Positions 26,308 through 38,300 of a DNA stretch of 64,000 nucleotides are shown here, one piece after another. Position numbers and translations under genes: made by a program. Under the pieces are notes generated by a model. It was not told the DNA's origin and ran no database searches. It worked only from the letters and a program-made list of their open reading frames with translations. The stretch is from Certhia americana (taxonomy: Eukaryota; Chordata; Aves; Passeriformes; Certhiidae). The stretch covers positions 6,568,407 to 6,632,406 of the forward strand of contig CM031866.1 of NCBI GenBank assembly GCA_018697195.1. The letters are read 5' to 3'. Each line of letters begins with the position of its first letter. Position 1 is the first letter of the stretch.

Positions 26308-29300
26308 GTACGTGTCCAGGGCATGACAAAGCAGGGCTGAGCCATGTGCTGCACTCTGGCCCCATCCCCAAGGACGGGCAGCCCCCAGAAAAAAATGTGC
26401 CCAAGATCTGTGCTGTGCACACAAAAGGCTCCTCTGTTCAGATGGCTGCTGTGCCACAGCCTCTCACTGCTCTGGTGGTTGGGAAGCCAGGGAGACAGCT
26501 GCAGATTTGTGGGGAAACTAAGAGAATTTCAGTATTTCCCTTTTGAAACATTATGAGGTGTGAACTCATTGTGTGGGCAGCAGCTAGGCTGCTGCAGAGC
26601 CCTTTGCTCTCTTCATTCCCATGTCCAGCACTGGTCCAAATCTCAAAAGCAGCCATGGTGCAGTGGTCATTGTCATAACTTCCCTTTCTAGACTGGACTA
26701 CAAAGGGTTGAATATGTGGGTACAGGTTTGCACAGCAGATATAGGCACTGGATCATATGGAAACACAGGGTGTTTTGTACTGCTTGTGTTATTGATGTAA
26801 CCATTGCTCTGTTTGGGAACTGGCAGACAGTAGTGATGGCCTGGAAGTCAAGATACCTGAGCAGTCTCCCCTGCGTGTTATCCTGGGAAGCTCCTTGAAC
26901 ATCCCATGTTACTTCAACATCCCAGAGGAGCAGGACACCAGTGTGATGCTGACCCCACGGATCAAATGGAGCAAGCTGTCCAACGGCACCGAAGTTGTCT
27001 TGCTAGTGGCCACCGGTGGGAAGATCCGGCTCAACAGCGAGTTCAGGGAGGTGATCTCCTTGCCCAACTACCCTGCCATCCCCACGGATGCCACGCTGGA
27101 GATCAAGGCACTGAGATCCAACCACACTGGGATTTATCGCTGTGAAGTGATGTATGGGATTGAGGACAGACAAGACACCATAGAGGTCCTAGTGAAAGGT
27201 GGGATCCTGCCCTTGCTCTTTTCTCTCATTTTCTTGCTGCTTGGCCTGGGCAGAAGGGAGGAAAAGGCACACAGGCAGAGAATGCAGTGTTCTCCTCATA
27301 GAAATCAGCCCTTTCTCTCAGATCACAGATAAGGTGATGAGTGGAGAAGCCACAGGTCAAGCATTTATTTTAGTAGGCTAGGACCAGACTAAACAAACCA
27401 GTAAAATTACTCATGGCAGAATACGGCAAGGAAGTGACTCTTTGGGCAGAAGGTGAGTTACAGAGACAGCAAGACGACATCCTTGGCAGGACGTGGTACT
27501 GGATACACTGGGCTATTACTCAAGTGGGTAAAGCTGGAACAGGGCCTTTATCAGACCTTTAATTTTTTCCAAACATTTTAGGAGATGGGATGCCCTCATC
27601 TGGAGAATTGGGCTGTTCTGGAAAAACTTCCATTGACATATTGCAAAGCCTGTCCTAGTAATAGGTGGATAATGTAATGAAAGTTTTGTACAATCCTTCC
27701 CTTTTTTGTGGTTTTTGCTTTCTGTATAAGACAGGCAGGCAGCTTCCACTACAGGACTGCACAGGACGAGGTTTAATTTTGCCTTTTCCTTGTGCCTTCT
27801 CTGGAAGGTAAGGGGCTGTGATTGTGAGTGATGTCCATTTTCTTTTCCAGGCATCGTATTCCACTACAGAGCAATCTCCACAAGATACACCCTGAACTTC
27901 GAGAAGGCAAAGCAGGCCTGTATCCAGAACAGTGCTGTCATTGCTACTCCTGAGCAGCTGCAGGCTGCCTACGAGGATGGGTACGAGCAGTGTGATGCTG
28001 GCTGGCTGGCTGATCAGACTGTCAGGTGAGAAGCCACACAAGGGAAGGGAAACTCACAGCAGCAGCATCAGGGAAGGACTCTGTAATGAAGCCACCAACT
28101 GAAAACAGTTGCTAAATCTCAGTAAACTGCTGAGGGGAGCAGTGCAGAGGGGAGGGGTGGATTGCAAGCCATTCTCTGATAGTGGGGAATCTCTAGTAGG
28201 AAAGCAGAGTGATTACTGTCCTCCTCAGCTGGTGGTGACAACTGAATGGACAAGTGGACATCCTGATCCTCTGTCTGCCCTCACAAAACCAATGCTGTGC
28301 CAAGATGCACAAATTTGGCTCAACCAGACTGAGCTGTGCATCCCTTGCTGGGGAGGCACCTTGTCCTGATGTCTTTTGTCAGTGTTCCAAGGACCACCAG
28401 AGTGAGGGCAGGACAGCAGGTCGTCCTTTCCCTTCCCTATTATCTGGGAAAAGCCATAAATCACCACACTGGGCAGTGCTCTGCAGCTCCTTCCCAGCCT
28501 CCTGTGGCTGCCAGGGTCCTGCCCCCCCTCCTTATTCACAATCTCTCCCTCAGGTACCCCATCCACTGGCCCCGGGAGCGCTGCTATGGTGACAAGGATG
28601 AATTTCCAGGAGTGAGGACCTACGGTGTCCGTGAGCCAGATGAAACCTATGATGTTTACTGCTATGCAGAGCAAATGCAAGGTGATTTGGGGCTTTTATT
28701 GTTACCAGACGCAGTAGCAACTAAAGCCCTGATCATGCCTAGACAGGACAACAGCAAATAGAGAAAAGACAGGTTAAAGCTGGAAAAGCACATTCCCTGG
28801 CCAGCCCAGATGTTCTCTACAGTCTTTTTATTAGACCTTGGACAATTTTAATGTCAAATGACTAATGCAGTACAGAGGGTGGAGTCCATCTAACCTCCAC
28901 CAGACTCCACACCATCCTGCCTGGTCAGCCATTTGAGCGTGTGACATTCAGATGTGTCAGTCATTCATGCTTGTGACAGGGATCCGTTGAAATATTCAGC
29001 ACAACAGAACTGCAATTGTCCTTTACCTCCCCCTTGCCTTGTGGCTCCAGCTGGTGTGGTGTGTTTTGCTCAAATCTGCATTTAGTCTGTAAGACTCACT
29101 TTCTTCTGGTCTTTACAAAGTCACCCACATGAGCTTACATTGCAGCTCTAATACACAGGAGTCTTCATTTCATCTGAACACTTAGGAGTGGGAAGGAGAC
29201 AGAAAGGGAATTGGGATTAAAACCTACAGGCAATTCCTGTGCTAATGGATGGTGTGATTGCAGGCAAAGTCTTCTATGCCACTGCCCCGGAGAAGTTCAC

Positions 29301-32300
29301 CTTCCAAGAAGCCTTCGACAAATGCCGCAGTTTGGGAGCGCGCTTGGCCACCACGGGAGAGCTGTACCTGGCCTGGAAGGATGGCATGGACATGTGCAGT
29401 GCAGGCTGGCTGGCCGACCGCAGCGTTCGCTACCCCATCTCCAGAGCACGGCCCAACTGTGGGGGCAACCTGGTGGGAGTGAGGACGGTGTACCTGTACA
29501 TCAACCAGACGGGCTACCCGCACCCCGACTCCCGCTACGATGCCATCTGCTACAGCGGTGAGTGCCCCGGGGCTGGGAGCCTGAGCAATGCTTCTGCTCG
29601 CCAGCAAAGAGGAGCTCCCTGGCCAGAGACAGCCTCCTGCTTCTCTGTTGTTGGGTTTTCAAAAGAGAAGAGAGGGGACAAAGCAGGTTTGGTAAAGGAC
29701 TAAATCCTCTGCTCATGCTGAGGTAGAAAGCAGATCCAGAAGCTGTACATGGAGGGCTCTGAGAAGGTGGGTGTAACACAGTCCACATCTCCCCAGTCCT
29801 CCCACACCCTCCTGCTTTTAAAACCCTCCTAGAGACACGAAGCAGAGCTCAGGTGCTGCATATACAAGACTTTGAATGCTGGAGAAGGAAATGAAGGAGA
29901 AAGAGAACAGGTCTGACCCTGAAGATGTGTGTAGTGATGAGATGTGATGTGCTACAGATGCGTGACTGAGTTTCCGTGCTGGGATAAATCTGAGACTGAC
30001 GCAGTCTCTGGGAGTTGTGGATTAAAATTGCGCCCAGGAAGTGAAGAGCACCCCAGATGCTCCCCCTCTCTTCTAACTTCATATTTCTCCCTGCAGCAAG
30101 AAGAGGGGAAAACACAGTGATATATGGTCTGTTCAGGGCAACCAGAAGCCAACATTCAAGTAGGATTGCCATGGTTTAAAAAATAACAATATTTTAAAAT
30201 ATGTGTTGAAACCCTTCTGATCAGATCTGTTGTGCTCAGATACATCTTCCAGACCCCTGGAGGTACCCAGTTATGTGGCCAAGCTAAAGACTGGTCCACC
30301 AAGCCACAGCCACAGGTTATCTCAGGGTTTGCCTCCAAAACTGCTGCATATGGTCAGTCCTTTTCTGAGCGTTTTTATAGAAATCTCTGAATCCCTTGAG
30401 ATCTGAAAGATACTGGCTAAAATGAACTAGCAGTAAAATGGAACTGGAAAGAGGTCAGGGACAGCATCATTGGAGGAAAACCCAGGCATTGTCTCATACT
30501 TTTTCCCTCCCCAGCCAACACCTGCCTTGCTACACATCCAAGATATGATCCATCCCTCCCTTAACTGTCCTCAAAGTTCTGTTTCATGCTGCACTGCAAG
30601 CCACTGTCCTTGTCAACTGAGCTGCTGAGTGCAATGTTAAACAAGTTCTCCTATACCCAAGGGATGTGACTTGAGTAGGAAAGTGATTTGGAAGGGGAAA
30701 GGTGGGAGCTGTGTGAATATGTTTGGTACAGCAAGTGGCCATGGCTGTCCTGGCAATGGGTTAGGATGCTTATGCGAAAGAGCCCTCAAGTCATCGACTG
30801 GGCACAGCAGAAGGAGATCGTGATCCTGCTGAGGTTTCACGCACAGGGTGTGAGGATCCAATGGTCTTTCTCCCGCGGCTCAGACAGATCTGCCGTGGAG
30901 GTTGTCCAAGCTCCCTCCGACCCCCTTAACTTCCTTGCAGCAGGCACTAGAGGTCAGTACAGACTTGGATATGGGCAAGGTGTTCCCGGGAAGGAGTACC
31001 TGCAGGAGCGTGGGCAATGTCCCCGCTGGTTAACCAGATTGGGAGCATGCGGTGGCTCAGTGCCTCTGCACCATGCCCTCCGTGCTGAGGCGTTGTGAAG
31101 AGCCACAGTGGAGGAAGGAAAGACATTTCTTTTACCAAACTGTCACAAATCTCCCTAATCCCCTCTGAGCCAGAGATACCCAGCTGTACTTTGGAGGGCT
31201 CACCAGTTCACCTCATCAGACTGACGTTATCCTCTCTGATTGCTGCTTTGTGTCCTGATGCAGGGGATGACATTGAGAGCCTGGTCCCAGGGCAGTTCAT
31301 CGATGAGACAGGCAGCGAGCTGGGCAGTGCTTTCACCATCCAGACTGTCACTCAGACTGAGGTGGAGCTGCCTCTGTCACACAATGCCACGGAGGAGGAG
31401 GCCCGCGGCAGCATCGCCACCCTGGAACCCATTGAGATCACCCCCACCGCCACCAGGCTGTATGAAGGCTTCACTGCCCTGCCAGACCTCTTCACCACCA
31501 CTGTCGCAGGAGAGACAGCTGCCACAGAGGAGGAAAACGTGACCAGGGAGGATGTCACAGCAGTGTGGACTGTACCTGAAGAGGCCACCACCATAGATTT
31601 AGGCACTGCCATCACCACCATAGCCCTAGGCACTGCCAGTAGCACCGAAACAGCAGAGGTGAGCTCAGTGGAAGAGGCCATGGGGGTGACTGCCACACCA
31701 GGACTGGAGTCTGCCTCGGCATTCACAGTGGAAGATCAGCTTGTGCAAGTGACAGCTGCCCCTGGTGCTGGTCACCTTCCCGAGCAGCCCATCTCCCCCA
31801 CAGGTAAGTCACCAGGACTTCTAGCAGCCTGAAGGCCAGTTCATTCTAGAGGTAGCTATTTAGCTGAAAACAGCCTGAGTTTCTGCCATCACAAAGGGCA
31901 TCCAGGTCCCCAGAGGTGCGCAGACCTGTTTGGGGTCAGGGTCATCACAGTAGGGCAGGAGGGAAGAGAAGAAGGCTGTGAGCCACCCCATCATGTGCTG
32001 ACCAGGGCTCAGCTGGCTCATGCTTGGGCTGCAGCAGTCACACACTGCTCTCCCATATTCATCTGACTCCAGGGAAGGGGAAAGTCAATGCAAGAAGACC
32101 TTAGAGAATGGGGTTAAAGAGATCCCCTAGAACATCATCCTCAGTGGCAGCAGGGCTTCATAAATGAGATATTTCCATCAAAAGGGGTTTTAGAGGGCCT
32201 GGTCCTTGCACTGGTTTTTGGAAAACGGTTTCTGGTCATTTATCTCAGTGCAGGGGGGGTCCTGTGCCTGTTGTCTCACCATACCTTCTCTTCCCTCAGG

Positions 32301-35300
32301 TGTGGTGTTTCACTACCGTGCAGCCACCAGCAGATACGCCTTCTCCTTTGTCCAAGCCCAGAAGGCCTGCCTGGAGAACGGTGCTGTGATTGCCACCCCC
32401 CAGCAGCTCCAGGCTGCCTACGAGGCTGGCTTTGACCAGTGTGATGCTGGCTGGCTGCGGGACCAGACAGTCAGGTAAAGTCACACTGACTTGGGGAAGA
32501 CACCCCTCAAAATTACTATCCAGCCATGAAATTGAGGCTTTACTCTGATTTGTCCTGCTGCTCTCTTCATTAACATCAAAAGATTTGCTGACCCAAAATT
32601 TTCTCCAGTCCATGATATTCAGTAGCCAATAGACATGTTCTTGTCCACTTCTTTTCCTCATTTCCTAACCTATGTGTACATCTTACACCAGTGAGCTCTC
32701 GTGGTGTGTAGGAAGAGTAGCAGGAAATTTGTATTTATTGCCTCGAGCTGTAAGTGGACTTGTCTACAAGTTACCCTGGGGGCTCTGAGCTCCTCAAACA
32801 ATGAAGACTTCACGTCCCACTCCCAAGCACACTGAGGTTCTTTAGTCCTGGCTGCATAAGTTTGACCTTGGACTTTCTCCTCTCTTCCTTTTTTTGGTAG
32901 GTATCCCATTGTAAATCCCCGAAATAACTGCATAGGAGACAAAGAGAACACGCCAGGCGTGCGGTCATACGGCATGCGCCCAGCCTCGGAGACCTACGAC
33001 GTGTACTGCTACATCGACAGGCTCAAGGGTACATCCTCCCCTGTCCCCTGGGCACTGCTATGGAGAAAAATGTGCTCCACACCTCCACCTCTGTCTGTCG
33101 ATGGCTGGAGTGCAGAGATTCACCCGTGTTTTCCCTCCCATCCCTCAGGCGATGTGTTCTTCGCAACCCAGCCGGAGCAGTTCACCTTCCCAGAAGCCCA
33201 GCGGTACTGCGAGAGCCAGAACGCCACGCTGGCCTCTGTTGGCCAGCTCCACGCTGCCTGGAAACAGGGCCTGGACAGGTGCTATGCAGGCTGGTTGGCC
33301 GATGGCAGCCTGCGCTACCCCATCGTGAGCCCCCGCCCTGCCTGCGGCGGGGACGCACCGGGCGTCAGGACCGTGTACCAGCACCACAACCAGACGGGCT
33401 TCCCCGACCCACTGTCCCGGCACCACGCCTTCTGCTTCAGAGGTACCCTCCCACCCTGCAGAGGAACCTGTCTGCTTGGGGAAAAGCATTTCAAAAGGGA
33501 GGCTGGGCATGTTGGGGTGCTGGTTTGAGTGAGGCACTTCACCGGCATCTTGGATTGTGTATTTCTGGAAACTACCTTCAATGCCTTTTTGTTCCAGCTC
33601 TGCCTCCTGTGGAGGAGGAGGGGGTCACCCCGTTCTTTGAAGATGTGCTGGCAACACAAGTGATCCCTGGAGTGGAGGGGGTGCCCTCTGGGGAGGAGGT
33701 GACCATGGAGACAGAGTCTGCCACTCAGCCTGAGAATCAGACAGCCTGGGGTACAGAGGTCTTTCCAACTGATGTGTCACTGCTCTCAGGTGGGTTCAGA
33801 GCTTCCTTGTAGCCTGTGTCATGCTGGGCTGGTGGTGTAGGGCTGGGACCCTCACAAAGTATCAATAATTTTCCCAACTCCTGCTCTTTGTCTGTTCTTC
33901 CTTTTCCAGTGGGTCCATCTGCTTTTCCTCCAGCTACCATAGTACCAGAGGAAACAAGTACCAATGCTTCCATCAGCGAAGCATCAGGGGAGGTGACTGA
34001 ACCTGGAGAGCATCAAGTCAGTGGCGAATCTTCAGCATCTGAGTGGGTACCTGGAGTTCCAGATACAAGCAGAGAACCAACTTCTGGAGATCTTGAACTT
34101 AGTGGAGACCACTCAGGGATTGGAGAGAGCGGATTGCCGTCGGTAGACCTGCATGCCAGTGGCTTCCCACCTGGAGAAAGTGGACTGCCCTCAGGAGACC
34201 TGAGTGGTGTGTCTTCTGGTGTTGTTGATATCAGTGGCCTGCCTTCTGCAGAGGAGGAGATATCAGTGTCTGTTTCAAGGATACCAGAAATTAGTGGGAT
34301 GCCATCTGAAGTGGAAAGCAGCGGGCTGCCTTTTGGAGTGAGTGGAGAAATCTCTGGCACTGAGCTAGTCAGTGGTGTGTCATCCGGAGAGGAAAGTGGA
34401 TTTGCCTCTGGTTTTCCTACTGTGTCTCTTGTGAATACCACATTAGTGGAAGTTGTAACAACAGCGACAGAACGGCGAGAGGAGGGAAAAGGATCCATTG
34501 GAGTCAGCGGTGAAAGTGATCTATCAGGGCTTCCATCCTCTGAGTGGGACAGCAGTGGTGGAATCCAAGGCTTGCCCTCAGGAGCTGAGTCCAGCGGGGA
34601 GCACTCTGGGGTACCTGAGCTCAGTGCGCTGCCCTCAGGAGGGTCTGAGCTTAGTGGGTTGCCCTCAGGACTGGATGCCAGTGGAGAAACATCTGGAACA
34701 CATGAGATCAGTGGCCTGGTGGACCTAAGTGGCCTTTCCTCTGGTATTGATGGAAGCGGTGAGGCCTCTGGCATTACCTTTGTAAATGTCACTTTGGAGG
34801 AAGTGACAACAACCCTGCCAATTACAGAAGCAGAAGCAAAAGAGACTTTGGAAAGCAGTGGATTGCCTTCAGGAGATGAAGATGGATCAGGCATGGTATC
34901 TGGGAGTTTAGACACCAGTGGTGAGCCTTCTGGGCATGTAGACTTCGGTGGGAGTGTTTCTGGAGTGCTGGACACGAGCGGATACCCGAGTGGAGTGACG
35001 GACAGCAGCGGAGACATCTCTGGAGTTGATGTCACTAGTGGTCTGCTGTCTGGAGAGGAAAGTGGACTCACCTCTGGCTTTCCCACGGTGTCTCTTGTGG
35101 ATACCACTTTGGTGGAAGTTGTAACACAGACATCAGTGGCACAAGAAGTGGGAGAAGGACCATCTGGGATGATAGAAATCAGTGGATTTACTTCTGGAGA
35201 TAAAGGACTATCTGGAGAAGGGTCTGGAGCTGTGGAGACTAGTGGGTTTTCTTCAGGGACAGGAGACTTGAGTGGTGAGCCATCCAGAATCCCATACATC

Positions 35301-38300
35301 AGTGGAGACTTTTCTGGAGCCACAGATCTAAGTGGACTGTCTTCAACAGTGACTGATATCAGTGGGGAGGCCTCAGGGCTTCCAGGAATCACTTTAGTCA
35401 CTTCTGATTTAGTAGAAGTGGTGACAAGACCAATGGTATCGCAGGAACTGGGTGGGGAAACTGTCACATTTCCCTACAGTCTGGGGCCAAGTGGTGAAAT
35501 TTCTGGATCTGGTGAACTAAGTGGGGAAACATCTGCACTGCCAGAAAGTACTCTAGAAACATCAACAGCTTATGAAATCAGTGGTGAAACATCTGCATTT
35601 CCTGAAACTGGTATAGAAACATCCACGATTCATGAAATCAGTGGGGAGACATCTGCATTTCCCGAATTTAACACAGAAACATCAACAATTCAAGAAATCA
35701 GTGGGGAAACCTCTGCATTTCCAGAAACGTCCACAAGTCAGGAAACCAGGGGTGAGACATCTGGGTATCCTGAGATTATCATAGAAGCATCCACAGATCA
35801 AGAAGTAAGTGGGGAAAACTCTGCGTTTCCTGAAAGTAGCACAGAAACATCCACAATACAAGAAATCAGTGGGGAAACATCTGGATTTCCTGAAATTAGA
35901 ATAGAAACATCCACAAGTCAAGACATCAGTGGGGAAACGTCTGCGTTTCCTGAAATTAGAATAGAAACATTCACAAGCCAAGAGGCCAGGGGTGAAATAT
36001 CTGGCTATCCTGAAATTAGCATAGAAACTTCAACGGTCCACGAAACCAGTGGAGAAACATCTGCCTTTCCTGAAATTAGCATAGAAACTTCAACAGTGCA
36101 TGAAATTAGTGGAGAAAGTTCTGCATTTCCTGAAATTAGAATAGAAACATACACAAATCAAGAAGCCAGGGGTGAAACATCTGCCTACCCAGAAATTAGC
36201 ATAGAAACTTCAACTGTCCATGAAACCAGTGGGGAAACTTCTGCATTTCCTGAAATCAGCATAGAAACTTCGACGGTCCGTGAAATCAGTGGGGAAATGT
36301 CCTCCTTTTCTGAGATTAGCATAGAAACTTCAACAATTCATGAAATCAGTGGTGAAATATCTGTATTTCCTGAAATTAGAATAGAAACATCCACAGGTGA
36401 AGAAGCTCGAGGTGAATCATCTGCATTTCCTGAGATCAGCATAGAAACCTCTACAGTCCATGATATCAGTGGGGAGACATCTGCATTCCCTGAGTTCAGC
36501 ATAGAAACACCAACAAGTCAAGAAGCCAGGAGGGAAACATCTGCCTATCCTGAAATTTTCATAGAAACATCCACAGTTCAAGAAGTCAGTGGGGAAACTT
36601 CTGCATTTCCTGAAATTAGAACAGGAACACCCACAAGTCAAGAAGCCCGAGGTGAGACATTTCCTGAGATCAGCATAGAAGCATCCACCGTCCATGAAAC
36701 CAGCGGGGAAGCATCTGCATTGCCTGCTGCTAACATCAAAACAGCTCCCACATCTTTGGTCAGTGGGGAGCCCTTTGGTATTCCTGAGGAGAAGGAGATT
36801 CCTGACACAACATCAGGAGCTGCGACACGCTCTATCACAGGCATTTCAAGGGAAACCTCTGACCCAGACATTGTAATTAGTACCAGGACTCCAGATGTTG
36901 AACCAACACAGGGACTCAGGAATCCTGAAGAGACTCAGCTTGAAATGGAGCCTTCCCCTCCTGCGGTGTCAGAACAAGAGGCAGAGAGAGCTGTTGCTCC
37001 AGACAATCCCCATCTGCTGGCCACCACCACTGCTGCCCTGCCCCAAGTCTCACAAGAAGCAATTGACGCATTAGGACCCACTAGAGAAGGTAATGTGTCT
37101 CATATGGAAGGGAAAGCTTTGTGGAAAGGAAGGAGGAGGCACAGCTGTCACTTTTTTTGTTTTTTATTCAGCAGAGAACATTAACACAGAAGCAGACTTG
37201 GGCAGAACATTGTTCTGATGGAAAGGCATAAACATGGGTTTTTCCACAGGTCATGATCACAGAATCATAGAACAATTTAAGTTGAAAAATACCTTTATGA
37301 CCATTGAGTCCAACCATTAACCCAGCACTGACAAATCCCCCACTAATTCATGTCCCTCACTTCCACTTCTACATATATTTCAAATCCTTCCAGGGATGGT
37401 TACTCAACCTTTTCCCTGGGCAGTCTGTTCCAATGTTCCATAGAATGGCTCCACCTGCCAGAGTTTTCCACCCTGCATGCAGCTGAGAACTTGGAGAAGA
37501 TGGGGTGCTAGTCTCAGTCCTGTTCTGTTTCTCTTTCTGTGATGGGCTGACTTGCTGCCTACAGCCCCAAGTGTTGCTCAGCATGTGGCCACTCTCTGGT
37601 CTGTGTCTTATGCTGCTTTCTGCAGCTACAGTGGGATAAATGTGTGAGATAATGTCAGAGCATCACTAGATTTTGTCAGCTCCCTTGATAAATGCCCTTT
37701 CCTCCACTCTGCCTTTTTAGTGTTTTAGTGCTCTTTGGTTGAGCCCCCTTGTTGCCAAGTACAAGCAGACAAAATATTTAAGCCTGATTAACCATTTACG
37801 GTGAAAACACTCTCCTGGCATTCTGATGAGTATTTCATGAGAAGAAGTCACATGTTGTGAAAGCATTAATGCATTGCAGTGAGAAAAAAAAACAAGATGC
37901 AAGACATTGTGCCTCTTGGCCAAGGGAGATGACCAGTCCTGGTAACACAGGATGTCTTGCAGAATCCTTGGACACAGCTTGGTTTCCCTTTGCTGCCATC
38001 AGGAGCTGGCACCTGAGGACAAGCTTCCTTGGAAAGCTATCAGTGCTTGTGCTGTTGTATGAATGTCCTGTGTGTGCTCAGTTCTCAAAGGGCCACATGT
38101 TCATGTAGGGCCACACATTGCTTAAGTACGGTACAAAATGTATGTGCAAACAGATTTGCTCACTTCCTTCTGGCAAAAGTATCATCAATTCTACCCCTTC
38201 CCACATTACCTCCTAAACTGCTTCTTTTGGGTCAATTTACACCGTTCAGCTTAGCCAGCTCTGGACTCAGTAAGGGTCTGTAAGTGCAGGGCTTTGTGAA

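Noticed and set aside
26827..26833. Alternative acceptor at 26,830/26,831 for the Ig exon
   Set aside because: It would shift the reading frame and destroy the Ig domain; acceptor 26,826/26,827 keeps it.
33060..33812. 250-codon open frame (+) overlapping the G2 exons
   Set aside because: Wrong frame across the link-module exon; the true frame gives an intact link module with conserved cysteines.
34013..35467. 484-codon open frame on the minus strand opposite the CS exon
   Set aside because: It mirrors the repetitive, purine-rich aggrecan coding strand, which has few stop complements; the peptide is a shadow of the repeats with no independent domain.
35682..36695. Cys/Phe/Arg-rich repeated open frames on the minus strand across the 20-residue array
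   Set aside because: Periodic reverse-strand translation of the ACAN array, not a cysteine-rich protein family.
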